A program made the translations under genes and the position numbers. A stretch of DNA of 64,000 bases. It comes from Chamaecrista fasciculata (taxonomy: Eukaryota > Streptophyta > Magnoliopsida > Fabales > Fabaceae). Each line of letters begins with the position of its first letter. Within the stretch, counting starts at the first letter, position 1. The notes below the pieces were generated by a model. The model searched no databases, was not told where the DNA came from, and was given only the letters and a program-made list of their open reading frames with translations. Below, one piece after another: positions 1 through 12,800 of this stretch. The stretch lies in contig QANZ01012116.1 in NCBI GenBank assembly GCA_003254925.1, positions 187,060 to 251,059 of the forward strand, read 5' to 3'.

Positions 1-1297
1 GTTGATTTGGATTTATCGATATTCACTGGTGTGCTCTTTCTTAGACCTATTCTTGATATATTTTGGGGATTTGCCAATTTTGTTATAAATTAGGGGACGA
101 CCTGAGTATGTGTATTGATTGTGGGACTGGAAAGGAGAAATTGAATTTTGGAGCCTGCTTGTTGTATATAGAGAATGTCAGATGTGTGGAAAAGTTTCTA
201 GTGGTTGAAGTTGAGGACTATATTGAAATTTTGGTAAATTTGAATGAGTTAATTAATTTGGTGGAAAAGTTTCTATGCAACTTTTGTTATTTGTTGTGTT
301 TTTACCTCCTTGTTGGGTTTTACTATTTTTGCTATATTTTGTTCTTTATTTTGTGCTGCTTGTTTTTCTCCAGTTTTTCGACTTTGATACTTTTAATTTT
401 TGTTGTTTTCTTTAAGCTTTTTGGGTGTTGTATAATTCTATTTTGCCAAAAAAAAAGGTTTGAGAGGGTTAAATTCCCACAACTTAATATTAATGTCAGG
501 AAAGTCAAAATATTATTTGATGTATTACATTTAATAACCTCTAATGTGATGCTGGTTACAATTATAAATTATAAACTTTATAAAATATTCTATTCTCATT
601 TTCCTCTTTTTCATCCGTTAAGTTATACAAAGTTTTGAGCCATCCATAAAACACATAGCCTAAATAGAACCAGAGTCATGTATTGCTATTTTCTTATTTA
701 ATTGTGCTTTTTGTGTTTTTAAATAAATAAAATGAATAAATCCTTGTCAATTGCTATTTTGATTTCTCCCAATCCCTCTCTCACAAATTATAATATTATA
801 TTATTTTTGTATTAAATATAATTAAATTTTGTATTCCATCATTTCAAGTGAAATCTTCTTGATTTACTTTATATAGAAGACATCAAATTGACCATTAAAA
901 TAAAAAAATTCCCTCCTTTTTATAAAATATGTTTTTCCATCAACATTAATAAATTATTGATAGATTCACAATCAAATGATATAGATTTATTATCCTTAAT
1001 CAAATGTTAAGAGTTTGATTTTTAAATTTGAGCATAGAATAATTTTAAATTTTTGGGCTAAGTATCTCACTATTCAAGGTATCTCTACAAGTTAACGAAA
1101 TTATTAATTATTGTTACGGTGATAAATATTTTAAATAATGCTTAATTAAAAAAATAGTTATTGACAAAGAGAATTCCACAAAACATTTTTCACAACAAAT
1201 TGAAGGCCCCACCTCACACTCTCTCTCATTTTTAAAACCTAAATTATTTTCTTCCACGCATAAGATGAAAGTAATAACTAGATTTCTTAATGCATGC
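1..1297. other. AT-rich intergenic DNA, no gene seen
   Basis: No supported gene. The only long open frame (63-638, plus) is rich in Phe, Leu, Cys and Ile, as expected from T-rich DNA read by chance, and shows no domain. The first 200 bases are slightly less AT-rich and could be the 3' end or an intron of a gene outside the window, but nothing confirms this. Confidence 0.5.
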
Positions 1298-1300
1298 TTA

Positions 1301-3103
1301 GGGTGTGCTTGGATTGAAAGGTTAAGTTAAAGGAGGATAAAGGAAGAGGGGAGTTAATAAAGGAGATGTAAAAGATTTGTGTTATAAAGGAAGTTTTTAG
1401 TAATGATGTTTGGGAAAATGAGAGATAAAGGAAGAATTATGATGTGAAATTATTTTAAAGGGTATGTAATGATTGTGGTGGGTTGAAATAATTGTATTGG
1501 TATTTTAAAGTTGTATAGGGGTAAAAAAGGTAAAAATAAAAGAGGATAAATGAGTGTTATTTTTTTTGTTTGTTTTGGTGTTAGTAAAGTGGTATGTGTA
1601 ATGATTGCCTCGAAATTTGTGCTAAAGGAGGAAACTAATAATGAAGATTTTTGGAGTGTTATGGTAAAGGAGGATGGAGGTGTGAATGTGAGACCAAAAT
1701 GTAATTTTTGAGTAATTAATTGTAAACTTTTAGGGATTAGATTATATATTTTTTCTGTTTACTGTAATTAAATTTTTACACCACCAAAAATATATTTTTT
1801 CTCATTAATGTTACTGAAATATGCTTATAAATTTTCACACCACCAAAAATATTATTAAAGTTGGAATGATTTGTAATTTTTATTGTCGAATGAGATAACA
1901 AAAAATATTACACATATACTCAGAACGCTAAAATATAATAAACAACAAAAAATATTATTAAAGTTTTGGGAATGAAATTATATATTTTTTTATTTTGAGT
2001 TTTGTTTTTATATTTTTACACTTCAAAAATATTACTTATATATATATATANNNNNNNNNNNNNNNNNNNNNNNNNNNNNNNNNNNNNNNNNNNNNNNNNN
2101 NNNNNNNNNNNNNNNNNNNNNNNNNNNNNNNNNNNNNNNNNNNNNNNNNNNNNNNNNNNNNNNNNNNNNNNNNNNNNNNNNNNNNNNNNNNNNNNNNNNN
2201 NNNNNNNNNNNNNNNNNNNNNNNNNNNNNNNNNNNNNNNNNNNNNNNNNNNNNNNNNNNNNNNNNNNNNNNNNNNNNNNNNNNNNNNNNNNNNNNNNNNN
2301 NNNNNNNNNNNNNNNNNNNNNNNNNNNNNNNNNNNNNNNNNNNNNNNNNNNNNNNNNNNNNNNNNNNNNNNNNNNNNNNNNNNNNNNNNNNNNNNNNNNN
2401 NNNNNNNNNNNNNNNNNNNNNNNNNNNNNNNNNNNNNNNNNNNNNNNNNNNNNNNNNNNNNNNNNNNNNNNNNNNNNNNNNNNNNNNNNNNNNNNNNNNN
2501 NNNNNNNNNNNNNNNNNNNNNNNNNNNNNNNNNNNNNNNNNNNNNNNNNNNNNNNNNNNNNNNNNNNNNNNNNNNNNNNNNNNNNNNNNNNNNNNNNNNN
2601 NNNNNNNNNNNNNNNNNNNNNNNNNNNNNNNNNNNNNNNNNNNNNNNNNNNNNNNNNNNNNNATTTTCACCAATTTCAAATAATTTTTTCTGTTGATTTT
2701 TTAATGTTCAATACAAAATAAAAATAAGTTATTTTATTAATTAACTTTTTAATTAATATTTTGCGTATTTTAAAATAAAATGAGAGAGAGAGTAAAAAAA
2801 TAGTAAGAAAAGATGAAGGAGAGAGAAATTTATAAGGGTAATAAATAAAAATATTTTTATATATAATTTACAAATATGCCCTTTGAATATTTTATTATTT
2901 TATAGTAAAAAGTAGGTAATTATAGGTAGTTGAATAGAGATATGTTAGTAATTTTAAAATATAAAGGAAAGATAAAGAAGAGATTAAAGAGAAAAATAAA
3001 GGAGGAATAGATTTTTAACTGTAACTCTGTTATTAAAAGAGTACTAGAAAATAAAGGAGAATAAAGGTACATAAAGAACATAATTATTGTTCCAAACGCA
3101 CCT
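1301..3103. mobile_element. PIF/Harbinger-like non-autonomous element, copy 1 (contains the assembly gap)
   Basis: The left end reads GGGTGTGCTTGGATTG and the right end, reversed, reads AGGTGCGTTTGGA. Both are flanked by TTA (1298-1300 and 3104-3106), the 3-bp target duplication typical of PIF/Harbinger elements. The first 450 bases match the start of the element at 28826 almost base for base, with many AAAGGAG and ATAAAGG subterminal motifs, and the right 300 bases match the end of that copy. The middle is lost in the run of N. No transposase frame is visible, so it is probably a non-autonomous derivative; the gap could hide coding sequence. A related end-like motif (GAACGCACCTTTACTGTA) recurs near 3211. 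Confidence 0.75.
2051..2662. other. assembly gap (612 N)
   Basis: A run of undetermined bases directly after a short TA repeat (2037-2050). Open frames reported across it are artefacts. The gap lies inside the element at 1301-3103; comparison with the 28826-30547 copy suggests which sequence is missing. Confidence 0.99.
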
Positions 3104-3106
3104 TTA

Positions 3107-3849
3107 CTATAAGACAATAAGACAATAGAAAAACAATAAAGGAACTTTCTCTCATGCCTTATTGAATGACCGCATCCCTCATTCTTTCTTAATTATTCAT
3201 AAAAGAAATAGAACGCACCTTTACTGTATATTTGAGTTGTACACTTGTACTACCCTTGCTTCCAAGGTATAAATATATATATACATATACATTTAGTACT
3301 ATTTATTATATAAATGTCATGTAGTATTAGTTGGAGGGAGAAAAGTGAAAATTATAAAAAACAAATTAGTTAAAAGGCCAAGAGAGCACCATAATTGCTT
3401 TTCTTAGAAGCCAAAAAAGCTTGGCCAAAAAAAAAAAAAAGAAGCCAAAAAAGCTGCTGAAAAGAGCTGGAAGAAAGAAAGAAAGAAAGAAAATTGGAAA
3501 TCTGATTAATATAGTGCAAGTATTACACAATGGACATGGGTCCGATACCAAAGGCACAGCATCTGTGCACATATGAGCTCTCTTCTTGGCGTTTTCTCTG
3601 TTGGGACTTTTTTTGACTTGTTCACTGTGTACTACTCTCTACTCATCCTTCCTTCATTTCTCGCTCTGCTTCATCCTCTTCTTATTTCATCATGTACGAT
3701 TTCTTCTTGCAATGCTTTCTGTTTTTGCTTTTAGATCCAGCAAAAGCTTCGAGATTGTAGGGAAATCTAGCATTTGAAGGAGACCCATTACTCGTCTTCT
3801 TCAAATTGGAAGCACAGACCCACGAGCTGAGGAAAACCCTAGATCTGCC
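3107..3849 (+). promoter_or_regulatory. SPK1 upstream region and 5' leader
   Basis: The sequence between the transposon and the SPK1 start codon. It contains a TATA-like AT stretch (about 3267-3290), a (GAAA)n microsatellite (about 3473-3492) and, from about 3570, a CT-rich stretch that looks like a plant 5' untranslated leader running to the ATG at 3850. The transcription start cannot be fixed from sequence. The short open frames here are composition artefacts. Confidence 0.4.
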
Positions 3850-6800
3850 ATGCTTCATCTCCGTCAGCGGCGGGATTCTACTCCGGCCACCACTAGGTGG
3901 CACAATAAGGTATAATGTGTAACTTATTTTTGGCTCTCCATGTGTTTGAGAAAAGTCCCCAATGTGGGGGTGAAGCGTTTTGTGAGGTTTTTTTTTTTAA
4001 TCTTCCGGGGCATGCAGTTTGACGAGAATTTGGAGCAATGGCCGCACCTAAATGAACTTGTTCACTGCTATACAACGGATTGGGTCAAAGATGAGAATAA
4101 GTACGGGCACTATGAGAGCGTGGCGCCGTTGTCCTTTCAGAATCAGATATATGAAGGCCCTGATACTGATATTGAAACCGGTATGGCTTTTCCTCTATTC
4201 TATAGTCTGCCATTGTTTTGTTTTTTAAATGTGATTACAATGGATTGCGGTTTAAAATAGACATGTCCTCTTGTTGGAAGGATTTTTGCAGTAGGTATAG
4301 TTTGTAATCAGTGTCCCGGAAAGAAATTGTATTTGCTTAGTAATATAAATAGCATGTGAGCAAGGAATTTCTTGCTGTAGATGGTGTCATTTAATTGTAA
4401 TTCGAGTGAAGTTCTTACATTAATGCCATACACAGAAATGTGTCTTGCCAGTGCAAGGCGAACAAAAGCTGAAGATATTACTGAAGATGATATCCCTAGT
4501 ACGTCTGGAAGGCAGTTTATGGAAGCTGCAGATGCTGACTCCGGTGTTTCAAAGGTTGTAACGGTTTAGTTCCTGATGTATTTATATTGTGAATATGATG
4601 CTCGGCTACTTTAGACTTCCTAGTTCACCTTAGATTGAAACAAAGCCAATGCTGATGTTTTTTATTTGATACTTAATAAGCAGCACTTCAGTCAATCTCC
4701 TCTTCCTGCTTATGAACCAGCATTTGATTGGGAAAATGAGAGGTCGTTGATACTTGGACAAAGGATACCTGAGACTCCAATTTCGCAGTATGGCAGACTC
4801 GTTATTCAATTTTATTGTCGGCCTTGTATTTAATTTATGCCTGACCTGATTTTTTTTATTTGTCCTTGTTCTTCTATTGTCCATCTCAGTGGGATGAAGA
4901 TATCTGTAAAAGTTCGGTCTTTACAATTTCAAGTGGGATTAGTAGGTGGGTATTATGCTATTGATACTAATGGATAATTAGATAAATTGCCTATTTTAAT
5001 TGGTCTTCTGTGATTTAGTGTTTGTCCAGAAAGCAGATTCAAGGTTTCTGACTTAAAGCTCTGTCTTGTAGAGCCCTTTTCTGGTACAATTTGCTTATAC
5101 AATAAGGAGAGAAGAGAAAAATTGTCAGAAGACTTCTACTTCCATATACTACCTACAGAAATGCCGAATGTAAGCTACACTATACTTCTCCCTCCCTCCC
5201 CCCAATCCCCAATTTTTGTGGGTATACAATTTCTTCCTCTAACTTACATAGAATAAACTAGTTATTTTGGAGTAAGGATGGTGATTCCTTCTTACCATTT
5301 ACAGGCCAAAATTTCATACGAACCTCGTGGAGTTTTCTATTTGGACGCTCCATCTGCATCAGTTTGTTTATTAATCCAGTTGGAGAAGCATGCTACAGAA
5401 GAAGGCGGGGTCACTCCTTCTGTTTATTCACGTAAAGAACCAGTATGTGCTCATGCCTTTCTTTCTTAGATATGGCTGTTATTCTAAATCTTCTGGCTTA
5501 GCCATGATACTTGAGCTGTTTTTCCTATTTTTCTATTTTTGTATTATATCCAATGAAGCGGCTTTGCAAGCATTGAATGGTTGTGCTGTTGGTGCAGTAC
5601 AGGAAGGAAACCAGGAGAATAGAATTAAAATAGTAACTTTTTTTCATGTTATGTCATAAGAAATTAGATGGTAGGCGGAGGTCTATTTATTGGCAATCTA
5701 AATAATTTCCAGTAAACTAAATCCAACACCTTTAACACAATTAAAACAGAGGTGAGACAATCCTAATAAAATACTACTGTGGTGTGCGATATTCCTAGGT
5801 CCAAACCAGATACCTCTATTAAAATTCTGAACTTCTGATATATAGACCCTTTATGCGTTATAAATTAATATTAGGAGTATTTCTCTTTACAGACTTAGTT
5901 ATTATGTATTTATTAATAGTGTTCAGATTAGGTTGTTTGTCAAAAGATATCAAAGATAGGACTTAACTTCTTGAAGTCTTGAACATAGTAAGGGAAATGC
6001 TTGTTTGAAATGGAGTAATTTGTATTGTACTTTTAAAAATTGATCGAGATATACTATCTCCTTGTAGTTTTTTTCCCCTTTAAAGTGCAGTTGAACTGGA
6101 TGATGCATTTTGCAGTTTAGACTTGAGTCTTATTGTAGAAATAAATAATGTTCACTGAATAGTGTCTTGTTGATTGTGGATGCTTGTGTATATTAATTTA
6201 TAAAATATGGGTTGCTTGGCTTTTGTACATAGAACAGTATATCATTAGAAAAATTGTTTTAGCTCTAACATGTAATCTATATGGACAGGGTCACTTGACT
6301 GAGAGGGAAAAGCAAAAATTGCAGGTGTGGTCTCAAATCATGCCTTACAGAGAGTCCTTCGCATGGGCCATGGTATCATTATTTGATAACAATACTGGTG
6401 CAGCTTCGGTAGGGCCTGCTTCCCCTAGCAGCCCGCTTGCTCCAAGTGTTTCTGGTTCAAGTTCCCATGAAGGTGTTTTTGAGACTAGTGCAAAGATCTC
6501 TTTAGATGGGAAACTGGGTTACTCAAATGGAAATTCTGTTGTAGTAGAGATTTCAAACTTAAATAAAGTCAAAGAAAGCTACACTGAGGAATCACTTCAG
6601 GTCTGTAGCTGAGATTTGTCTCAATTCATGTTATGGAGATTTTGTTTCCGTTTGAAATGATTTAATTAAATGCAAAATAATTCTGGCTAAAATTGGTTAA
6701 TTCATACAGTATTTTAACCTTTTGATAATTTGTTTAAAGAATCTTTTGGAGTAAGTATATGGTTGTTGCCCTTTCGATGAGAAGACATGCTTGTTTACTC

Positions 6801-9800
6801 TATAATGATTAAATAATTATATTTTGATGATTTCTTCTATTACGTTGTAGTTTCCTCTCTAATTTGTTCTTCTTGGCTGTTGCTTGTTGAAAATGTTTAG
6901 GATCCCAAACGTAAAGTGCATAAGCCTGTCAAAGGTGTTTTGAGACTGGAGATAGAAAAGCACCAGATTTGCCAAGCTGACTTAGAAAATCTGTCAGAAA
7001 GTGGTAGTACAACCAATGACTCTGTGGACCCAGGTGATCGCATTGGAGATTCATCATCTGGAAAGCATCCTAGTAATGGTGGTGATGATCCGCAGAGTAG
7101 TATCTCCAAGTGGAATTTCCATGATGGGAAAGAAGCTTCTGGGAATGGAACAAATATGCATGGGAATCCAGATTTTAATTCTGATGATGTAAGTATAGAT
7201 TTCTTTCAACTGAGTTGTTCCCATTGCGATAATTCTAGTGTTTCATTTCTTGAATGAAAGTAAGATGCTGAGATAGAAAGTGGTGCCAAAGTATGAAAAC
7301 CAAACTATCTTATAAGGGCCTCATTCTTGGGAGTAAGTGATACTTACATTCACGTCTTAGCAACTTGAGGGGTTTCTGAATGTATTACCTGGCCCCAAAA
7401 AAATGGTGCTTGATATATTTTTTTGGTGATTATATATTTTTAGGGTTGAATTAAGTCCATTTCGATATGCCATGTCTTATCTAATACGCTCTACATTATT
7501 AACTTATAGTTCCATGCTTTTGACTTCCGAACCACAACAAGAAACGAGCCATTCTTGCAACTTTTTCACTGCCTATATGTGTATCCGTTGACTGTAAGTT
7601 TGGGTAGGAAGAGGAATTTGTTCATACGGGTTGAACTTAGAGAGGATGATGGCGATCTTCGTAGACAGCCATTGGAGGTAATATCTTTCATTGTTGTGTT
7701 TTTATGCCTTGTTATTGTGCTCTAATTTCTTAACTTCTATCTTACATGTTTCTTGTGTGTGGCTGATCTGTCCAGGCAATGTATCCTAGGGATCCAGGTA
7801 ATTCACTACAGAAGTGGGCTCATACCCAAGTCGCTATTGGGGCTAGAGTGGCTTGCTACCATGATGAAATTAAACTTTCCCTCCCTGCTACATGGACTCC
7901 AACACACCACCTTCTATTTACTTTCTTCCATGTTGATCTGCAAACAAAGTTAGAAGCTCCGAAACCAGTTAGTTTTGTCTATCTGTCTCATTTTGCTTCT
8001 TGTTTTAACTTCTGATCTACGTGGCTTGATTGTATTGGGCCACTATTAACTCTGACACTGTTGAATTGATTACTAATCTTTTTCAGGTGGTGATTGGATA
8101 TGCAGCACTTCCATTATCTTCACATGTTCAGTATGTAAATCACCTTTGATCTGTATTTCTGATAGTTACACTTTTTTTTTCTTGACTTAAAAACTTGTCT
8201 GGCTAGTTTTTGTTTCCCCTTGTCTGGTAATTTGCAATGTTTATATGCATGGTAATGACATTATGTTGAGCACACTGCTATCAGAAGTTTTTATCTTAAA
8301 TGTTAGTTTTGATTATTTTGGAAGTTTATGAGTTTTTATACTCCTAACATTTGGGTTGTGCCTTTTTTGGTGTAGTTATGCGGACTTGAATTAATAGTAA
8401 TTCAGACTTCCTGTTGTCCTTTCACTTCCCTCCCCTTTTCATTTTCTACTGCAAAAGATAATAAATGAATGATTTATTTTGATTTCAATTCACCATTTGG
8501 TCATTTGCTTGATTAGGATCTTTTCAGTTTTCCCTTCAGAATGTAGGCTCTTAACTTGGTATATGGAAACTTAAGTTTTGGGGTTTTATACAGGCTGCGA
8601 TCTGAAATTTCTTTATCAATAATGAGAGAGTTGGTTCCCCATTATCTCCAGGATTCTGGCAGGGTATGTGCTTCGTTCCGTTGTTGTGTTACTGTAATTA
8701 GTGGACTTTCATGCTCTACATGTTCCTCAATTTTCTCTGCCTCTCCTTCCTGCTTTTATCTCTCTTTCTTGCCTCTCTCTCTCTCTAGTTGATGCGAATG
8801 AAACTGGCTAGCTTTGTTATGTTGCAATAAGGCTACTTTGTTTTCGTTTATTTCTAGGACTTGCCAACATTGTTTGTACATAAATATGTACCTATAATCC
8901 ATATTCATACCATGCATGGAACCATCTATAGAATTTTTTTTTGGAACCTTACTTTCAATTTACAGTTATTTTTTTTCATTATCTGCTGCATCATTCATTA
9001 GCAAAATAATGGGATAGTCTTGCCTAGTTCTTGTTAAGGAGGTTATCATTTGTTGAGTATCTTGGTTATTGTTATTATATACTGCTTGTGTGATTACTTG
9101 GTCATTGTTATTTTTATGGAATATGGGTCATTTACTTTTGGTTTTTGTTTTCTGGTAGGAGAGAATGGATTACTTGGAAGATGGGAAGAATGTCTTCAAA
9201 TTACGTTTAAGGTTGTGTTCATCGTTATACCCTATAAATGAACGCATTAGAGATTTCTTTCTTGAATATGACAGACACACACTTCGGACTAGCCCACCTT
9301 GGGGTTCTGAACTTCTGGAGGTATAATTTTTTGTTTAACTTGTATTGATATTATTTTGGATCCATTTATTGATTATCTTGATGCTGCCTTCTGTAATAAT
9401 CAGTGATTCTATTTTAACAATTTCCCACACCTCATAGATATGTTGTCTATGCTTAATTCTCTGGTGTGATTCAAAAAGTATCTCTGCCCTAGTAAGATTA
9501 ATGGCATCCAGAAGTGCAACCTTATCTTTCTTACTGTGCTGACTAGTGGCCTTACATGTTTAGGTCTGGAACTCTGGATCAATCTATACAGTTATTTATT
9601 CTTCTGGTTTATATGGTTACAAGTCCCTCCACTTTCTCACTTAATTCCAAATAGAGACAGTCCCCCTTGAAAAACCACTTCTAAATTTGCAGTACCCTGT
9701 ATATTTCGAAAATAGGAAGATTGAGCAAGGAAGAAAGGCTATATAGATGTGGAAAAGCCTCAGTCTCTATATTGTGTTTCATTTTGGTTATTTTCAATGG

Positions 9801-12800
9801 TATTTTATATTGGCAAGTTTGTGACTGTAGTAATTGAAAAGGAATTTTCTAAATTAATTTTCTTAACTATTTATATCTATCCCTTACAGAGACAAAGAAC
9901 TTAGTGCACTTACATGGTCAATCTATAGGAAAGCTATTTCATCATGATAATCTATCTACTTCTTAAGGAAATATATAACATTATGAATTATGATCCCAAA
10001 TATAGTCATATACTGAATTATCTGATTGAGGTACTGTTATATTTTTCTATTAAAAAACTTGTCTTTGCAATATGGGCTTTTTGTGGACAGAAGATTCAGA
10101 CTGCCCAACTGCATAATAAGCTCCTGGTTTGATTGAATTGTCAATAATTTGTTGGAAAAGAAAACCAACTAGATTGAATGGGCAATTTTTAACTTCCTCT
10201 GTAAAATCAACTTCACTTTAAGGGGGGAGAGAGAGATCTAGAGGAAGAGAGTAGGGATGGAGAAAGATCAATCTGTTATTGTTGAAAAATATGATAGTTT
10301 GCAAATAGGGGGTAAATTTTTAAAACTATTTCATAAATTACAAAATATTGTTTTCATTTAACCCGCCTTTTTCTTCTGCTTGTTAATTCTATATATCCAA
10401 ACATGTTGAACGGTTTTTGTCCTTTAACCCCCTCTTTTCCTTTACTTATGTCCTCCCAAAAATATATATATATATATATATATATTTACGGCTTCTCTTT
10501 GGTGTTCAGGCATGTGATTTGCTTTGGTGAATTTCCTGGGTAGACATACAGATCTGTTGTAAAGCTACCTTGGATTGTTATCTCTGTATTCTTATTCATG
10601 TTTCTAGTTTGTGTACTTTAGTTGTTTATTGAGAAGGATATTATATCCTCCTTTTTTATCTATTACATATTTACATCTAATGGATCTTCTTTTATCTTAA
10701 AATGTTAATGCTCTTAAAGATGAACGCAAGTTATTGTGTAAATTAATGAGGACTGCATCTTTTTGGGATTTTTACTTTATATATTTACATTTACTGGTCA
10801 TTGTCAGCCCCAGCTGTTTTTTAAATTCAGGTTTAATATATATTTGATTGCAGGCTATCAATAGCTTGAAGAATGTAGATTCCACTGCTTTACTTCAGTT
10901 TCTTCACCCTATTCTGAATATGCTGCTTCATCTTATAGGCAATGGTGGAGAAACACTGCAGGTTTGGTCAAAATTTTTTTTGTTCATGTTTTCAGAAATG
11001 TTTATTGTTACTGCATCCAATATTATTGTTTCCCTTCTAAAATTGTTTCTTGGTTTTCTTGGTTTACTTCAGTATTCAGCTTTCTCTATCCCTTCCTCCC
11101 TCATTTGCATGAGTGGCTTTCTACTTTGTCTTTATTCACCATTTTGCTATTACTTTCAGGTTGCTGCATTCAGGGCAATGGTTAATATTGTTACCCGGTA
11201 TGACTTTGACCTATATCTAATCCGATTACATGATGAAAGAAACAAATGTGTTCTTTTTATCTTTTATTTTTTGTAGGGTTTTTATTTTCTCTTAATCTTC
11301 CTGTCTCACTTTCTTTGGGTCAATCCACTTATGATTAAATAAGTAGAAATCTTAAAATTCCTTGTCTTGTGGAATTGTATTGTCTTTGTCATTCCTTTTA
11401 TCCTGTTATAAACAAGCTTCTGATTGTTGAATATGCATGCGAATGTGTCACATTCTGCCTCAAGTGGAAAAATGGTTGAGGGGGTTGCTCAATCTGATTC
11501 TTCTGGTTCATTGAGGGTCATAGCCTTGACTGGAGAGTCTAGTTGCACTTTGTCAAAGCCAGCTAGGCACAGTTATGATGTAATTTCTGTCAACTGAGTG
11601 CTTTATTTTATTGCTAACTCAATCTTACCTCTTTCCCACTAAAAAGAGAAATTAAAAGAGGAAAGAACCACTGAAAATTTAAGTGATGATAATGACTAAT
11701 ATGCTTAGATCTTACTTGACTGTTTTACTATTTGTCTTCTAATTTTATAGCTTTGGTGTGAGATCTTTGCTCTGAGAATTTCATTTTGCCTTTTGAATTT
11801 TAGTGTGATATGTGGAAGCTTATTTTGCAGGGTGCAGCAGGAGTCAGTTGATGATGCTGAAAGGAATCACTTTTTAGTCAATTATGTTGATTATGCTTTT
11901 GATGACTTTGGTGGTCGTCAACCACCAGTATATCCTGGACTATCCACTGTTTGGGGAAGCTTGGCTCGAAGTAAGGTATGATACATTCTTTATCACTTAT
12001 GCATTTCTCTACCAGCTATATAGCATTCATTCAAAACATTTCTATGCAAGGGAAAACGTCAACTAGCAAACATATGTACCTATATGCTGATATAGTGGGC
12101 TGTAGTCATTAAGAAGAAAATTCAGATGGGGAGATGTTTTACATGGCACTCAAGTATCTAGGTTAGGGCAAGCCTTATGCAATTGATGGCTCTTGGTTGG
12201 AATGCTTTGGTATTTATTGTGGTTGTCATTGTTGCATATCAATTTACTGGTGAATTAAAATTAAAGGATATGAACTTAAAATAAAGCATTCGAATAGTTT
12301 CACAATTGTCTTAATTTTTTCATCTCATAGGTATTTGTACATAGTATGGTAGGATTTGAAGGTTTTAATCTCCAATCAATTGCTTAAAGTGTGTATGGTA
12401 GTGTCGTCAATAAGTATGGTAGCACTTATGGTACCTGTAAGTGCTGAACCCCCTTTATGCTGTCTCTAGCATCACTCTAGTGAAGCTAATGCGTACTGAT
12501 TAAAATAAAGGATTAGAAAATGAGCTGCAGAGTGTTGACATATTTAATTTTAAGGTTTTTTTTTTGTGGTCTGTGTGAGAGTGAATTGCTCGATCAAGTC
12601 ATGTAATATTAAGCAAAATCATTTTTATAAACATGGTTTATTTACAAATCTGTCTTTATTCACCCTTTCATCATTTGAATTGAAAGAGTTCATTGTGCAG
12701 GCTAAAGGGTACCGTGTGGGACCTGTATATGATGATGTTTTGGCCATGGCATGGTTTTTCCTTGAGCTAATTGTTAAATCAATGGCATTGGAAAAGACTC

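Noticed and set aside
63-638. 191-codon open frame at the window start
   Set aside because: Composition follows the T-rich DNA (Phe, Leu, Ile, Cys), no domain or splice context; chance frame.
1995-2721. Open frames of about 215-239 codons across the N run
   Set aside because: They are made almost wholly of undetermined residues.
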